Shown: positions 1 through 7,987, counted from the stretch's first letter. The stretch is 27,626 nt of DNA from JAITWN01 sp964581365 (GCA_964581365.1 CAZOOF010000028.1:1-27626), one strand, 5' to 3'. Made by a program: numbers and translations. The notes: generated by a model from the letters alone, not told the origin.

Positions 1-1214
1 GGCGCGACATGCTCGCCTGCGCCCAGACCGGTACCGGCAAGACGGCCGGTTTCACCCTGCCACTGCTGCACCGCCTGGCCGCAACTCGTCCGGCGGGACG
101 TCACCGCCCGGTGCGCGGCCTGGTACTTACTCCCACGCGTGAGCTCGCTGCCCAGGTCCATGACAACGTCATGGCTTACGGCAAGCATCTGCCACTGCGT
201 TCGGCCGCCATTTTCGGCGGCGTCGGCTTCGGTCCGCAGGTGAACGCGCTGCGTCGCGGCGTGGACATTCTGGTCGCCACGCCGGGGCGTCTGATCGATC
301 ACGTGGAGCGCAAGACCCTGGATCTCTCGAAGATCGAGATCTTCGTGCTCGACGAGGCCGATCGCATGCTCGATATGGGCTTCATTCCCGCGATCCGTCG
401 CATCCTCAGCCAGCTGCCGGAAAAGCGGCAGAACCTGATGTTCTCGGCCACGTTTTCCGAGGAGATCCGGCGTCTCTCCAGCGGCATGCTGCGCAACCCG
501 GCTCAGATAGAAGTCGCGGCGCGCAACACCACCGCGGAAAGGATCACCCATCTGGTGCATCCGGTTGACAGGGAGCGCAAGCGCGAACTGCTGTCACACA
601 TGATCGGCTCGCAGAACTGGCGCCAGGTGCTGGTCTTTACCCGTACCAAGCACGGCGCCGACCGGCTTGCCTCGCAGCTCGAGCGTGACGGCCTCAGCAG
701 CGCAGCGATCCATGGCGACAAGACCCAGGGTGCCCGTACCCGGGCGCTCGCCGATTTTCGCCGTGGCGCGGTACGTGTGCTGGTTGCAACCGATATTGCT
801 GCCCGCGGCATCGATATCGATCAGCTGCCCCATGTGGTCAACTTCGAGCTGCCCAATGTGCCGGAGGACTATGTGCACCGCATCGGCCGCACCGGCCGCG
901 CCGGCATGACCGGCCAGGCCGTTTCGCTGGTCAGCGCCGATGAGCACAAGCAGCTGCGCGATATCGAGCGCCTGCTGCGTCAGGATCTGCCCAGCATCGT
1001 GGTGCCTGGCTACGAGCCGACCGTCGTCGCCCGTCCGGCGCCCCGCAAGGATGGTCAGAAGCGCCGGCCTTCGATCCCCCGCGGTCAGCAGCCGGGAGGT
1101 CATGCCCGGCGCGGGTCCGGCGGCGGTGGCGCCCGGGGATTCGAAGGGCCGCGTTCGGGCCGTCGTCCCGGGTCGCGGGACCGCAATCCGGCGGCCCGCG
1201 CTGTGGTAAAGTAG
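1..1214 (+). CDS. rhlE: DEAD-box ATP-dependent RNA helicase RhlE (5'-truncated by window edge)
   Basis: ATP-dependent RNA helicase of the RhlE subfamily, which remodels structured RNA in ribosome assembly and RNA decay. The frame is open from the first bases and enters at 'RDMLACAQTGTGKT', so the true start and the Q motif lie left of the window; the ATG at position 9 is internal. Visible motifs, in order: I (AQTGTGKT), Ia (PTRELA), GG (FGGVGFGPQ), Ib (TPGRL), II (DEAD within VLDEADRMLDMGF), III (SAT), V (ATDIAARGIDI) and VI (HRIGRTGRAG). The stretch LLSHMIG...VLVFTRTKHGA is typical of RhlE. After the helicase core, the last ~55 residues are rich in Arg and Gly, a basic RNA-binding tail. An intrinsic terminator follows 10 bases after the stop. 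The family call is very secure; the extent of the missing N-terminus cannot be seen. Confidence 0.95.
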   Translation, partial: RDMLACAQTGTGKTAGFTLPLLHRLAATRPAGRHRPVRGLVLTPTRELAAQVHDNVMAYGKHLPLRSAAIFGGVGFGPQVNALRRGVDILVATPGRLIDHVERKTLDLSKIEIFVLDEADRMLDMGFIPAIRRILSQLPEKRQNLMFSATFSEEIRRLSSGMLRNPAQIEVAARNTTAERITHLVHPVDRERKRELLSHMIGSQNWRQVLVFTRTKHGADRLASQLERDGLSSAAIHGDKTQGARTRALADFRRGAVRVLVATDIAARGIDIDQLPHVVNFELPNVPEDYVHRIGRTGRAGMTGQAVSLVSADEHKQLRDIERLLRQDLPSIVVPGYEPTVVARPAPRKDGQKRRPSIPRGQQPGGHARRGSGGGGARGFEGPRSGRRPGSRDRNPAARAVVK

Positions 1215-1224
1215 CGGCGCCTGC

Positions 1225-1253
1225 GGGCCGGCGTCTGACGCCGGCCCCTTTTT
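1225..1253 (+). terminator. Intrinsic terminator after rhlE
   Basis: A perfect 9-bp GC-rich stem, GGGCCGGCG (1225-1233) paired with CGCCGGCCC (1239-1247), has a 5-base loop and is followed by a C and five T (1249-1253). It sits between rhlE and typA and should end the helicase transcript, so typA probably has its own promoter. I see no convincing -35/-10 pair in the 19 bases left before typA. Confidence 0.85.
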
Positions 1254-1272
1254 CCACGTCGGTGAGACTCAA

Positions 1273-3090
1273 ATGATCGACAAGTTACGCAATATCGCCA
1301 TCATTGCCCACGTTGACCACGGCAAGACTACGCTGGTCGACAAGTTGCTGCAGTGTTCCGGTACGCTCAAGACCCGGGGTGAAGCCCAGGAAAGAGTGAT
1401 GGATTCCAACGCGATCGAGCGCGAACGCGGCATCACCATCCTCGCCAAGAACACCGCCATCGAATGGGGAGACTACCGCATCAATATCATCGATACGCCG
1501 GGCCACGCCGACTTTGGCGGCGAGGTCGAGCGTGTTCTGTCGATGGTCGATTCGGTGCTCCTGCTGGTCGATGCCATGGACGGACCGATGCCGCAGACGC
1601 GCTTCGTTACGCAGAAAGCGCTGGAGCGCGGATTACGTCCGATCGTGGTAATCAACAAGGTCGATCGCCCCGGAGCGCGCCCCGACTGGGTGCTGGACCA
1701 GACCTTCGATCTTTTCGATCGGCTCGGTGCCACCGAAGAGCAGCTCGATTTTCCGGTGATCTACGCTTCCGGTCTCAACGGCTATGCCGGTGATGACCCC
1801 TCCGTGCGGAGCGGCGACATGGAGCCGCTGTTCCGCAAGATCGTCGAGCATGTGCCGCCGCCGGATGTGAATCCGGAAGGGCCGCTGCAGATTCAGGTGA
1901 GCGCGCTCGATTACAGCAGCTATGTCGGTGTCATCGGTATCGGGCGTATCGCGCGCGGCCGGGTGACCACTAATATGCCGGTCGTGATCGTCGATCGCCA
2001 TGGCGAGCGGCGCAACGGACGCATTCTGCAGGTGCTCGGATTTCTCGGTCTGGAGCGGCGGGAAACGGCCGAGGCGAAGGCCGGGGATATCATCTGTTTC
2101 ACCGGCATCGACGGTCTGCGTATCTCGGATACGCTCTGCGACCCGGCGTGCGTCGAGCCCCTGCCGCAACTGAATGTCGACGAGCCGACCGTGAGCATGA
2201 CCTTCCAGGTCAACACCTCGCCGCTCGCCGGCCAGGACGGCAAGTTTGTCACTTCGCGCCAGATCCGCGAACGCCTGGACAAGGAGCTGATCCACAACGT
2301 GGCGCTGCGCGTCGAGGATACCGGGGATCCAGACCGCTTCCGGGTTTCAGGACGCGGGGAACTGCATCTGTCGATCCTGATCGAAAACATGCGCCGCGAG
2401 GGCTACGAACTCGGCGTGTCGCGCCCCGAAGTGATCATGCGCGAAGTCGACGGCGTGCCTCAGGAGCCCTACGAGCAGCTCACCGTCGATGTCGAGGAGC
2501 AGCATCAGGGATCGGTGATGGAGAAGCTCGGTGCACGCGGGGCCGAGCTGAACAACATGGTGCCGGACGGCAAGGGTCGGGTTCGTCTCGACTATCGCGT
2601 GCCGTCACGCGGCCTGATCGGTTTCCGTACCGAGTTTCTCACCGCCACTCAGGGCACCGGCCTGATCTACCATGTGTTCGACAGTTACGGGCCGGTCAAG
2701 CCGGGTGACTTCGGCAGCCGCATCAATGGCGTGCTGATTTCCAACGGTGCCGGCAAGGCGCTGGCATATGCGCTGTTCAACCTGCAGGAGCGCGGCCGGC
2801 TGTTCATCGGACACGGTGAACAGGTCTACGAGGGGATGATCATCGGTATCCATTCCCGCGACAACGATCTGGTGGTCAATCCGCTCAAGGCTAAGCAGTT
2901 GACCAATATCCGGGCGGCCGGATCCGATGAGAACATCCTGCTCACGCCCCCGATCCGCATGACCTTGGAGCAGGCGCTGGAGTTCATCGACGATGATGAA
3001 CTGGTGGAGGTGACGCCGAACTCCATCCGTCTGCGCAAAAAGGAGCTCAAGGAGCACGATCGCAAGCGCAGCTCCCGCATGGCGAGCTGA
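1273..3090 (+). CDS. typA: Ribosome-associated translational GTPase BipA/TypA
   Basis: Translation-factor GTPase that binds the ribosome at the EF-G site and helps 50S assembly and stress or cold adaptation. The 605-aa length is normal for the family. G motifs: G1 AHVDHGKTT (12-20), G2 RGIT (52-55), G3 DTPGH (74-78), G4 NKVD (128-131) and G5 near SGLNG (~166). Domain II follows, then EF-G-like domain III (RVSGRGELHLSILIENMRREG), domain V (RGLIGFRTEFLT) and the BipA-specific C-terminal domain (RAAGSDENILLTPP). The start ATG has GGTGAG (1261-1266) six bases upstream. The C-terminus ends in a basic stretch (KKELKEHDRKRSSRMAS). A strong intrinsic terminator follows. Nothing in the sequence suggests loss of activity. 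Confidence 0.97.
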   Translation: MIDKLRNIAIIAHVDHGKTTLVDKLLQCSGTLKTRGEAQERVMDSNAIERERGITILAKNTAIEWGDYRINIIDTPGHADFGGEVERVLSMVDSVLLLVDAMDGPMPQTRFVTQKALERGLRPIVVINKVDRPGARPDWVLDQTFDLFDRLGATEEQLDFPVIYASGLNGYAGDDPSVRSGDMEPLFRKIVEHVPPPDVNPEGPLQIQVSALDYSSYVGVIGIGRIARGRVTTNMPVVIVDRHGERRNGRILQVLGFLGLERRETAEAKAGDIICFTGIDGLRISDTLCDPACVEPLPQLNVDEPTVSMTFQVNTSPLAGQDGKFVTSRQIRERLDKELIHNVALRVEDTGDPDRFRVSGRGELHLSILIENMRREGYELGVSRPEVIMREVDGVPQEPYEQLTVDVEEQHQGSVMEKLGARGAELNNMVPDGKGRVRLDYRVPSRGLIGFRTEFLTATQGTGLIYHVFDSYGPVKPGDFGSRINGVLISNGAGKALAYALFNLQERGRLFIGHGEQVYEGMIIGIHSRDNDLVVNPLKAKQLTNIRAAGSDENILLTPPIRMTLEQALEFIDDDELVEVTPNSIRLRKKELKEHDRKRSSRMAS

Positions 3091-3096
3091 ACGGAG

Positions 3097-3129
3097 AGAC
3101 CGGTCGCCCGTACGGGACCGGTCTTTTTT
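3097..3129 (+). terminator. Intrinsic terminator after typA
   Basis: A perfect 9-bp stem, AGACCGGTC (3097-3105) with GACCGGTCT (3116-3124), has a 10-base loop and a run of six T (3124-3129). It begins 7 bases after the typA stop. The convergent MFS gene stops at 3132, immediately to the right. There is no T-run on the minus strand, so the element appears to serve typA only. Confidence 0.9.
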
Positions 3130-3131
3130 CG

Positions 3132-4541
3132 TTATCCTGCAGGCGGATCACCGCTCGATGGCGGCTGCGGCCGTTCCTTCTTTTTCTTCGCTCCCACCAC
3201 GTCGAAGATGACCCCGGAGAGCGGCTGAAAGCGCGCGATGCGAAAGATCAGCGCTCCGGCGCGCGGTCGCCTGACCGGACGCAGTTCCTCCAGATGCCGC
3301 AGAAACAGCGCGCTCACCGCCAGGCGGGCGAGCCCTGAGAGCAGGAACGTACCGTAGAGCACGCTGAACCACTCGTAGTGCTGGCCCGCGACCACGATTT
3401 CGCGCGGCAGATGAGTGCCGACCCATCCGCCAAGCATGGCGCCGCAGAACACGCCCACGCTGGCGAACACATTGTGAAGCGCCATATGGGTAGCCCGGCG
3501 CTCGCCCGGAATCAGATCGTAAAGATAGTTGCCCGCGCTCAGGGAATATCCCGCCCACACCAGTCCGCTCAGCGCCTGCACCGCCAGCAGGTAGATATAG
3601 TTGGTAGAGAACAGCCACAGCAGCGGCAGCACGGGCAGGGCAAGACCGGTAAGCACCAGGATGTAACGATTGCCGAATGCATCGCTGATACGCCCCCAGC
3701 GATTCAGGGTCAGGAACTGCATCAGCACCGAGGTTGCGGCCATGATGGTGAATTCGAGGTAGCTGAACCCCAGGTCGCGCAGCATGTAGACTACGAAGAA
3801 GGGTGAGGCGATATGCACGGCGAACTGCATCGCCATGTAGTACAGCGAGAAGCGCGCGAACGGCGAACCGCGGAGGCGGCGCCACATGCCGGCGCGAAAC
3901 GGCGATTCCAGCGCGGCTGTGTGCCCCGGTGGATCGTACATGTGACTCAGATGCCAGACCGATACGCCGCGGGCGATGGCGGCAACGGCGAAGATGGTCA
4001 GGTAGCCGGCGATGGTCCAGGCATTACGGTCGAAAAGGTCGAGCACGATGCCGGCGGAAACCAGCGCCAGAAACGCGGTGATGCTGCACAGCCGGGTGCG
4101 GCGGCCGAAGTAGCGTCCACGCCGTCGCTCGGGCACCAGGTCGCCCATCAGGCTGCCCCATTGCGGGGTCGCCAGGTTGGCACCCGCATGGTAAACGACC
4201 GCGCATGCGATCAGCAGCCAGACGCCATAGCCGGGGAAGATCAGCGGCAATAGCGCCAGCGGTATCAGCGCCAGAGCCTGCAGCGTCGCGCCGAATACGA
4301 TGATGCCCTTGCGTCGACCGCTGCGTCGCCCGGCCCAGGACGAGAACAACTGGGCGAAGGATGCGAGCAGGGGAGGCAGGGTGGCGAGGATGCCGATCTG
4401 GGCTGTGGTGGCGCGCAGGAAGACGGCGAAGGCGGAAAAATAGTTCTCCCCGCTGCCGATCATCACCGACCAGGCGACGCCGTCCCGCATCGAGTGTCGC
4501 AGCGAACTCTCGTAGCGGGGGTCCTTGTGGCGGGCGGGCAT
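3132..4541 (-). CDS. Major facilitator superfamily transporter, substrate unknown
   Basis: Inner-membrane transporter of the MFS fold, 469 aa with about 12 hydrophobic segments in two halves. The loop after the second helix, SSWAGRRSGRRKGI, is a variant of MFS motif A, and VPERRRGRYFGRR is the matching charged loop between helices 4 and 5. The second half begins near GSPFARFSLYYMAMQF. The cytoplasmic C-tail is basic and Pro-rich (KKKKERPQPP). No substrate-specific motif was recognised, so the direction and cargo are not assigned. The gene ends 2 bases from the typA terminator and is divergent from the SET-domain gene. The ATG at 4541 is the natural start; the Shine-Dalgarno-like AGGCGAG upstream could be folded into a small hairpin (4543-4558). 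A dyad around a perfect TTGACA lies 32-49 bases upstream of the start codon. Confidence 0.85.
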   Translation of the reverse strand: MPARHKDPRYESSLRHSMRDGVAWSVMIGSGENYFSAFAVFLRATTAQIGILATLPPLLASFAQLFSSWAGRRSGRRKGIIVFGATLQALALIPLALLPLIFPGYGVWLLIACAVVYHAGANLATPQWGSLMGDLVPERRRGRYFGRRTRLCSITAFLALVSAGIVLDLFDRNAWTIAGYLTIFAVAAIARGVSVWHLSHMYDPPGHTAALESPFRAGMWRRLRGSPFARFSLYYMAMQFAVHIASPFFVVYMLRDLGFSYLEFTIMAATSVLMQFLTLNRWGRISDAFGNRYILVLTGLALPVLPLLWLFSTNYIYLLAVQALSGLVWAGYSLSAGNYLYDLIPGERRATHMALHNVFASVGVFCGAMLGGWVGTHLPREIVVAGQHYEWFSVLYGTFLLSGLARLAVSALFLRHLEELRPVRRPRAGALIFRIARFQPLSGVIFDVVGAKKKKERPQPPSSGDPPAG

Positions 4542-4542
4542 G

Positions 4543-4558
4543 AGGCGCTATCTCGCCT
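4543..4558 (-). promoter_or_regulatory. Possible small hairpin over the MFS ribosome-binding region
   Basis: On the minus strand, AGGCG (4558-4554) can pair with CGCCT (4547-4543) across a 6-base loop, one base before the ATG. The only purine-rich Shine-Dalgarno-like sequence of this gene lies in the left arm. A 5-bp stem is short and could be chance in GC-rich DNA. Confidence 0.3.
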
Positions 4559-4560
4559 TT

Positions 4561-4590
4561 CCGCCCGTTACTTGTCAAGAGGGCGGGCGG
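4561..4590. promoter_or_regulatory. Dyad symmetry enclosing a -35-like TTGACA upstream of the MFS gene
   Basis: CCGCCCG (4561-4567) is the perfect inverse of CGGGCGG (4584-4590). Almost centred between them is a second palindrome, CTTGTCAAG (4571-4579). Read on the minus strand, this inner palindrome contains TTGACA (4578-4573), a perfect sigma-70 -35 hexamer pointing at the MFS gene. No good -10 hexamer follows at 17 bases. It could be an operator over the transporter promoter; it is an inference from symmetry only. Confidence 0.35.
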
Positions 4591-4625
4591 ACAACGGGTG
4601 CAGATTCGGCCTCGCAAGGATCTGA

Positions 4626-4654
4626 TTGACGAGCAGTGCGGCTTTCTGTAAACA
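4626..4654 (+). promoter_or_regulatory. Weak sigma-70-like promoter candidate for the SET-domain gene
   Basis: TTGACG (4626-4631, five of six -35 matches) is followed after 17 bases by TAAACA (4649-4654, three of six -10 matches). It lies about 75 bases before the SET-domain start in the divergent intergenic region. It is only a candidate because the -10 is poor. Confidence 0.25.
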
Positions 4655-4731
4655 GATAGCGTTCTGCAAGGGACCGGCGCGCGACAGTGAGCCGGAGGGA
4701 AGGCGCCTGCGGGCGTACCATCGGGGAGCAC

Positions 4732-5109
4732 ATGATCGTAGTACCCACCTATCTCGAGAAGAGTCCGATCCACGGTTTCGGAGTCTTCGCGACGGATTTC
4801 ATCGCCAAGGGAACCAAGGTCTGGGAGTTCAATCCGCTGTTCGACATCGTGTTCGCCGAGGAGGAGTTCGAGCAGCTGCCTGCCTCAGTGAAGGCCGAGA
4901 TCGAAATTCATCTCTATCAGCCGGAGCCCGGCGGCAGGCTGTACTACGAATCGACCATGGGCAAGTACATGAATCACTCGCGCACGCCCAATGTCGATTT
5001 TTCGGAAGTCGGGGTCGGCTGGGCCACCCGTGACATCCGGGCGGGCGAGGAGCTCACCTGCGATTATCGCCATTTCATGGCGGACGTATCCCACATCGCA
5101 TACATCTGA
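4732..5109 (+). CDS. Small SET-domain protein-lysine methyltransferase-like protein
   Basis: Compact SET-domain protein of 125 aa, predicted to move a methyl group from S-adenosylmethionine to a lysine; the target is unknown. The SET signatures are in order: SPIHGFGVFA (11-20, N-terminal SAM-binding strand), MNHSRTPN (80-87, the NH-S-x-x-PN motif) and RAGEELTCDY (103-112, ending in the catalytic-region Tyr). There are no pre-SET or post-SET domains, as usual for bacterial single-domain forms. An in-frame GTG at 4687 would add 15 residues unlike the family. The ATG at 4732 is preferred because GGGGAG (4723-4728) lies just before it and the protein then begins a few residues ahead of the SET fold. 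A 10-bp stem-loop follows the stop, and the SprT-like gene is 69 bases downstream. Confidence 0.85.
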   Translation: MIVVPTYLEKSPIHGFGVFATDFIAKGTKVWEFNPLFDIVFAEEEFEQLPASVKAEIEIHLYQPEPGGRLYYESTMGKYMNHSRTPNVDFSEVGVGWATRDIRAGEELTCDYRHFMADVSHIAYI

Positions 5110-5117
5110 TGACACGC

Positions 5118-5144
5118 CTGCCGCAGGCTCGGTCCCTGCGGCAG
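5118..5144 (+). other. Perfect 10-bp stem-loop without a T-run between SET and SprT-like genes
   Basis: CTGCCGCAGG (5118-5127) pairs perfectly with CCTGCGGCAG (5135-5144) across a 7-base loop, starting 8 bases after the SET-gene stop. The sequence after it (TGACAACC) has no T-run, so it is not a standard intrinsic terminator. It may protect the 3' end of the upstream message or act as a processing site. Confidence 0.55.
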
Positions 5145-5178
5145 TGACAACCCGCCGGTCGCGGTGGGAGGGGGGAGC

Positions 5179-5781
5179 ATGACCGAGCGCAGAGCCGGGG
5201 CGGAATATGTCACGCCCATCGACGAGGCGCAGCGCCGTCTGGTAATCGCTGAAACCCTGCGCTGGGTCGACGTGGCGGCTGCCGCATACGATCGCATCTT
5301 TCCGGCGCTGCCGGTGCTGTTCGATCTGCGCGGACGGATGGCGGGCATGTACCGCGTCCGTGGCGAACAACGGGTGATTCGCTACAACCCCTGGTTGTTC
5401 GCCAAGTATCCTGAAGACGGTATCGAGGTCACCGTCCCGCACGAGGTTGCCCACTACGTGAGCGATCTGCTGTACGGCTTCGATCGCATCCGGCCGCACG
5501 GACGCGAATGGCGCGAGATCATGGTGCTGTTCGGCGTCGATCCGGATGACGCAATGCGTCATCGGCTCGATCTGTCCGGCATACCGATGCGCCAGCAGCG
5601 CCGGTACCCGTATCGCTGCGAATGCCGCACGCATCACCTGAGCGGGGTGCGTCACGGGCGCGTGCAGCGGGAGGCGGCGAAGTACGTCTGCCGGCGCTGC
5701 GGCGCCGATCTGGAGCACGTGGAGCCCGAGGCCGCGCCGGATCAGTTTTCGCGGGCGGCGAGATCCTCCCAGCGGCGGTAG
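5179..5781 (+). CDS. SprT-like zinc metalloprotein (SprT family)
   Basis: SprT-family protein of 200 aa. The SprT-like fold is shared with the eukaryotic DNA-protein-crosslink protease Spartan; the role of the bacterial protein is poorly defined. The metal site HEVAH is at 88-92, and a third possible ligand, His107, is in PHGREW. The C-terminal zinc-ribbon-like region has RCEC (Cys147, Cys149), HH (152-153) and CRRC (Cys171, Cys174), the usual SprT layout. The ATG at 5179 is chosen over the in-frame GTG at 5164 because GGGGGAG sits immediately upstream and the extra MGGGS is just translated Shine-Dalgarno sequence. The last 40 bases overlap the convergent uup gene, so the Arg/Ser-rich end (SRAARSSQRR) is constrained by both proteins. 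Confidence 0.85.
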   Translation: MTERRAGAEYVTPIDEAQRRLVIAETLRWVDVAAAAYDRIFPALPVLFDLRGRMAGMYRVRGEQRVIRYNPWLFAKYPEDGIEVTVPHEVAHYVSDLLYGFDRIRPHGREWREIMVLFGVDPDDAMRHRLDLSGIPMRQQRRYPYRCECRTHHLSGVRHGRVQREAAKYVCRRCGADLEHVEPEAAPDQFSRAARSSQRR

Positions 5782-7634
5782 GCGCCGTCGATGGCGGCGC
5801 GCAGTTCGTCCATGCGCGCGAGCTCGGTCGCGATTTCATCGCTCCCGCGCTGATAGAAATCGGCGCGCGCTGCCTGCTCTTCATGCTCTGCCAGTTCCGT
5901 CTCCATCGATTCGATGCGCGCAGGCAAGGCCTCGAGCTCCTGACGTTCTCGATAGGAAAGCCGGTTGCTCCGGTTCGGAGCGGGGGCTGGCGGGGGCGCC
6001 GGTGGTGTATTCGCAGGCCGCGGACGAGGCGCCGCTGGTCGCTCCTGGCGCTGGCGCAGCCAGTCCTCGTAACCGCCGATGTATTCTCCGACGTGGCCGT
6101 CGCCCTCGAAAACCAGCATTGAGGTAACGACCTGGTCGAGGAAGGTGCGGTCGTGGCTGACCAGCAGCAGCGTTCCATCGTAGTCGGCCAGGAGATCTTC
6201 GAGCAGTTCCAGGGTCTCGATATCGAGGTCATTGGTCGGTTCGTCGAGCACCATCAGGTTCGCTGGCCGGGTAAAAATGCGGGCGAGGAGCAGGCGGTTG
6301 CGTTCTCCCCCCGAGAGGATGCGCACCGGAGAATCCAGGCGCGCCGGCGGGAACAGGAAATCCTTCAGGTAGCCGGCGACGTGACGCGAGCGTCCGCGCA
6401 CGTTGACGTAGTCACTGCCGTCGCTGATGTTGTCACGTACCGTCCGGTCTGGGTCCAGCTGTTCGCGATGCTGATCGAAATAGGCGAGCTGCAGTCTGCT
6501 GCCGCGCACGACATCTCCCGATTGCGGCTCGAGATCGCCCAGGATCAGGCGGAGCAAGGTGCTCTTGCCGCTGCCGTTGGGGCCGACGATGCCCACGCGG
6601 TCTCCGCGCATGATGGTGGTCGACAGGTCGCGAATCACCCACTGATCGCCATAGCGAAAGCTCACATGCCGCAGGTCGACGACGCGGCGGCCGGATGCCT
6701 CTCCCGAATCGACGTTGAAACTGGCTGATCCGGTGCGTTCGAGACGCTGCGCGCGTTCACGGCGCATGGCGAGGAGGCGGCGCACCCTGCCTTCATTGCG
6801 CGTGCGTCTGGCCTTGATGCCCTGGCGAATCCACGCCTCATGCTCGGCAAGCTGGCGATCGAAGTGAGCCTGCGCCCGGGTTTCCGCTTCCAGCATTTCA
6901 TCCCGGCGCCGGAGGAACAGTTCGTAGTTTCCAGGCCAGGACGTCAGGCGGCCACGATCGAGCTCGATGATGCGGGTGGCCAGGCGCCGCGCAAGCGTCC
7001 GGTCGTGGGTGATGAAGATCAGGGCGCCGCGAAAGCCCAGCAGATATTCCTCGAGCCAGCTGATGGCTTCGATGTCCATGTGATTGGTCGGCTCATCGAG
7101 CAGCAGCAGATCGGGATCGCTGACCAGGGCCCGCGCCAGCATGGCCCTGCGTCGCAGGCCGCCCGAGCATTCGGCGAGGAGACGATCGGCTGGCAGTGAG
7201 AGGCGGGTCAGCGCGGTAGCGATGCGGTTGTCCACCGTCCAGCCGTCGAGCGCTTCGATACGCTGCTGCAGGGTCGAGAGCCGCTGCAAGTCGTCGCTCT
7301 GGCTGGCGGCAAGGCGGGCGGCCAGCGCGTGGTACTCGGCGAGCAGCTCGCCGAGTTCGCCCAGGCCGCTGGCCACCACGTCATAGACGGTGTCCTCGCT
7401 GTCCGATGGAACTTCCTGCTCGAGATGTGAAATGCGCAGGGTATCGTGCCGCCATACCGTGCCGTCGTCGGGCTGAGTGACCCCGGCGATTACCCTGAGC
7501 AGGGTGGACTTCCCGCTGCCGTTGCGACCGACCAGGCAGACGCGCTCGCCAGGCTCGATGCTCAGATCGACCTGGTCGAGGAGGGGATGGAGTCCATAAG
7601 CGAGGGAGACGCCGTTCAGGTTGAGCAGCGGCAT
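5742..7634 (-). CDS. uup: ABC-F family ATPase Uup
   Basis: Soluble ABC-F protein with two ATPase cassettes and no membrane domain. Uup is linked to ribosome function and to limiting precise excision of transposons and replication-intermediate damage. It is 630 aa, like E. coli Uup. Cassette 1: Walker A GRNGSGKST (36-44), signature CSGG (156-159), Walker B LLLLDE (176-181), switch His210. The linker carries WIRQGIKARRTRNEGRVR, a Uup hallmark. Cassette 2: Walker A GPNGSGKST (351-359), LSGGE (440-444), Walker B MVLDE (461-465), His494. A Pro/Ala-rich hinge (533-553) leads to a C-terminal coiled coil (560-630), the Uup DNA-binding region. Cassette 1 has Cys where the signature usually has Leu. 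The ATG at 7634 has no clear Shine-Dalgarno. The DUF1289 gene lies 45 bases upstream on the same strand. Confidence 0.94.
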   Translation of the reverse strand: MPLLNLNGVSLAYGLHPLLDQVDLSIEPGERVCLVGRNGSGKSTLLRVIAGVTQPDDGTVWRHDTLRISHLEQEVPSDSEDTVYDVVASGLGELGELLAEYHALAARLAASQSDDLQRLSTLQQRIEALDGWTVDNRIATALTRLSLPADRLLAECSGGLRRRAMLARALVSDPDLLLLDEPTNHMDIEAISWLEEYLLGFRGALIFITHDRTLARRLATRIIELDRGRLTSWPGNYELFLRRRDEMLEAETRAQAHFDRQLAEHEAWIRQGIKARRTRNEGRVRRLLAMRRERAQRLERTGSASFNVDSGEASGRRVVDLRHVSFRYGDQWVIRDLSTTIMRGDRVGIVGPNGSGKSTLLRLILGDLEPQSGDVVRGSRLQLAYFDQHREQLDPDRTVRDNISDGSDYVNVRGRSRHVAGYLKDFLFPPARLDSPVRILSGGERNRLLLARIFTRPANLMVLDEPTNDLDIETLELLEDLLADYDGTLLLVSHDRTFLDQVVTSMLVFEGDGHVGEYIGGYEDWLRQRQERPAAPRPRPANTPPAPPPAPAPNRSNRLSYRERQELEALPARIESMETELAEHEEQAARADFYQRGSDEIATELARMDELRAAIDGAYRRWEDLAAREN

Positions 7635-7679
7635 GGCATTACATCGTGCCCCGGGTCGGCGGGGGAGGGGGGCGCCGGC

Positions 7680-7862
7680 TCAGCCGGTCGTCTGGTCGGC
7701 GGGCCACTTGCCGAGACGCTGCAGAACGCGGATGCGCTCCTCGTCGGTCATCTTGCGCCAGTTGTTCGATTCTTCATTCGTCATGCCGCAGCCGGTACAC
7801 ACGCCGTCTTCGTACAGACACACCATGATGCACGGGGACTTGATTTCCTGTGACATACCCAT
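7680..7862 (-). CDS. DUF1289 family small Cys-rich protein
   Basis: Short 60-aa protein with the DUF1289 pattern SPCIMVC...GVCTGCGMTNEE...W, in which four cysteines (in SPC, MVC, GVC and GCG) are spaced like a possible metal site. The W-R-K-M-T-D-E-E-R segment that follows is also typical of the family, which has no established function. Two in-frame ATGs (7862 and 7856) are possible, so the start may be two residues later. It precedes uup by 45 bases and may share its transcript. It is divergent from the GGDEF-EAL gene. A GATAAT (minus strand, 7894-7889) lies upstream as a possible -10, but without a good -35. Confidence 0.85.
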   Translation of the reverse strand: MGMSQEIKSPCIMVCLYEDGVCTGCGMTNEESNNWRKMTDEERIRVLQRLGKWPADQTTG

Positions 7863-7987
7863 TTCCAGGCTTACCTTATCGAGCGTCGATTATCGCATAT
7901 CCGCTACTCCCTGTGCGCAGTGTCCGGCGCCAAGTTTAGTCACAAGCTGCCGATATCATGATCAGGGCGCATAAAGAATCAGAGAGG

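Noticed and set aside
9..11. ATG at position 9 as the start of the helicase
   Set aside because: It falls directly before motif I; the frame is open to the window edge and RhlE has the Q motif further upstream.
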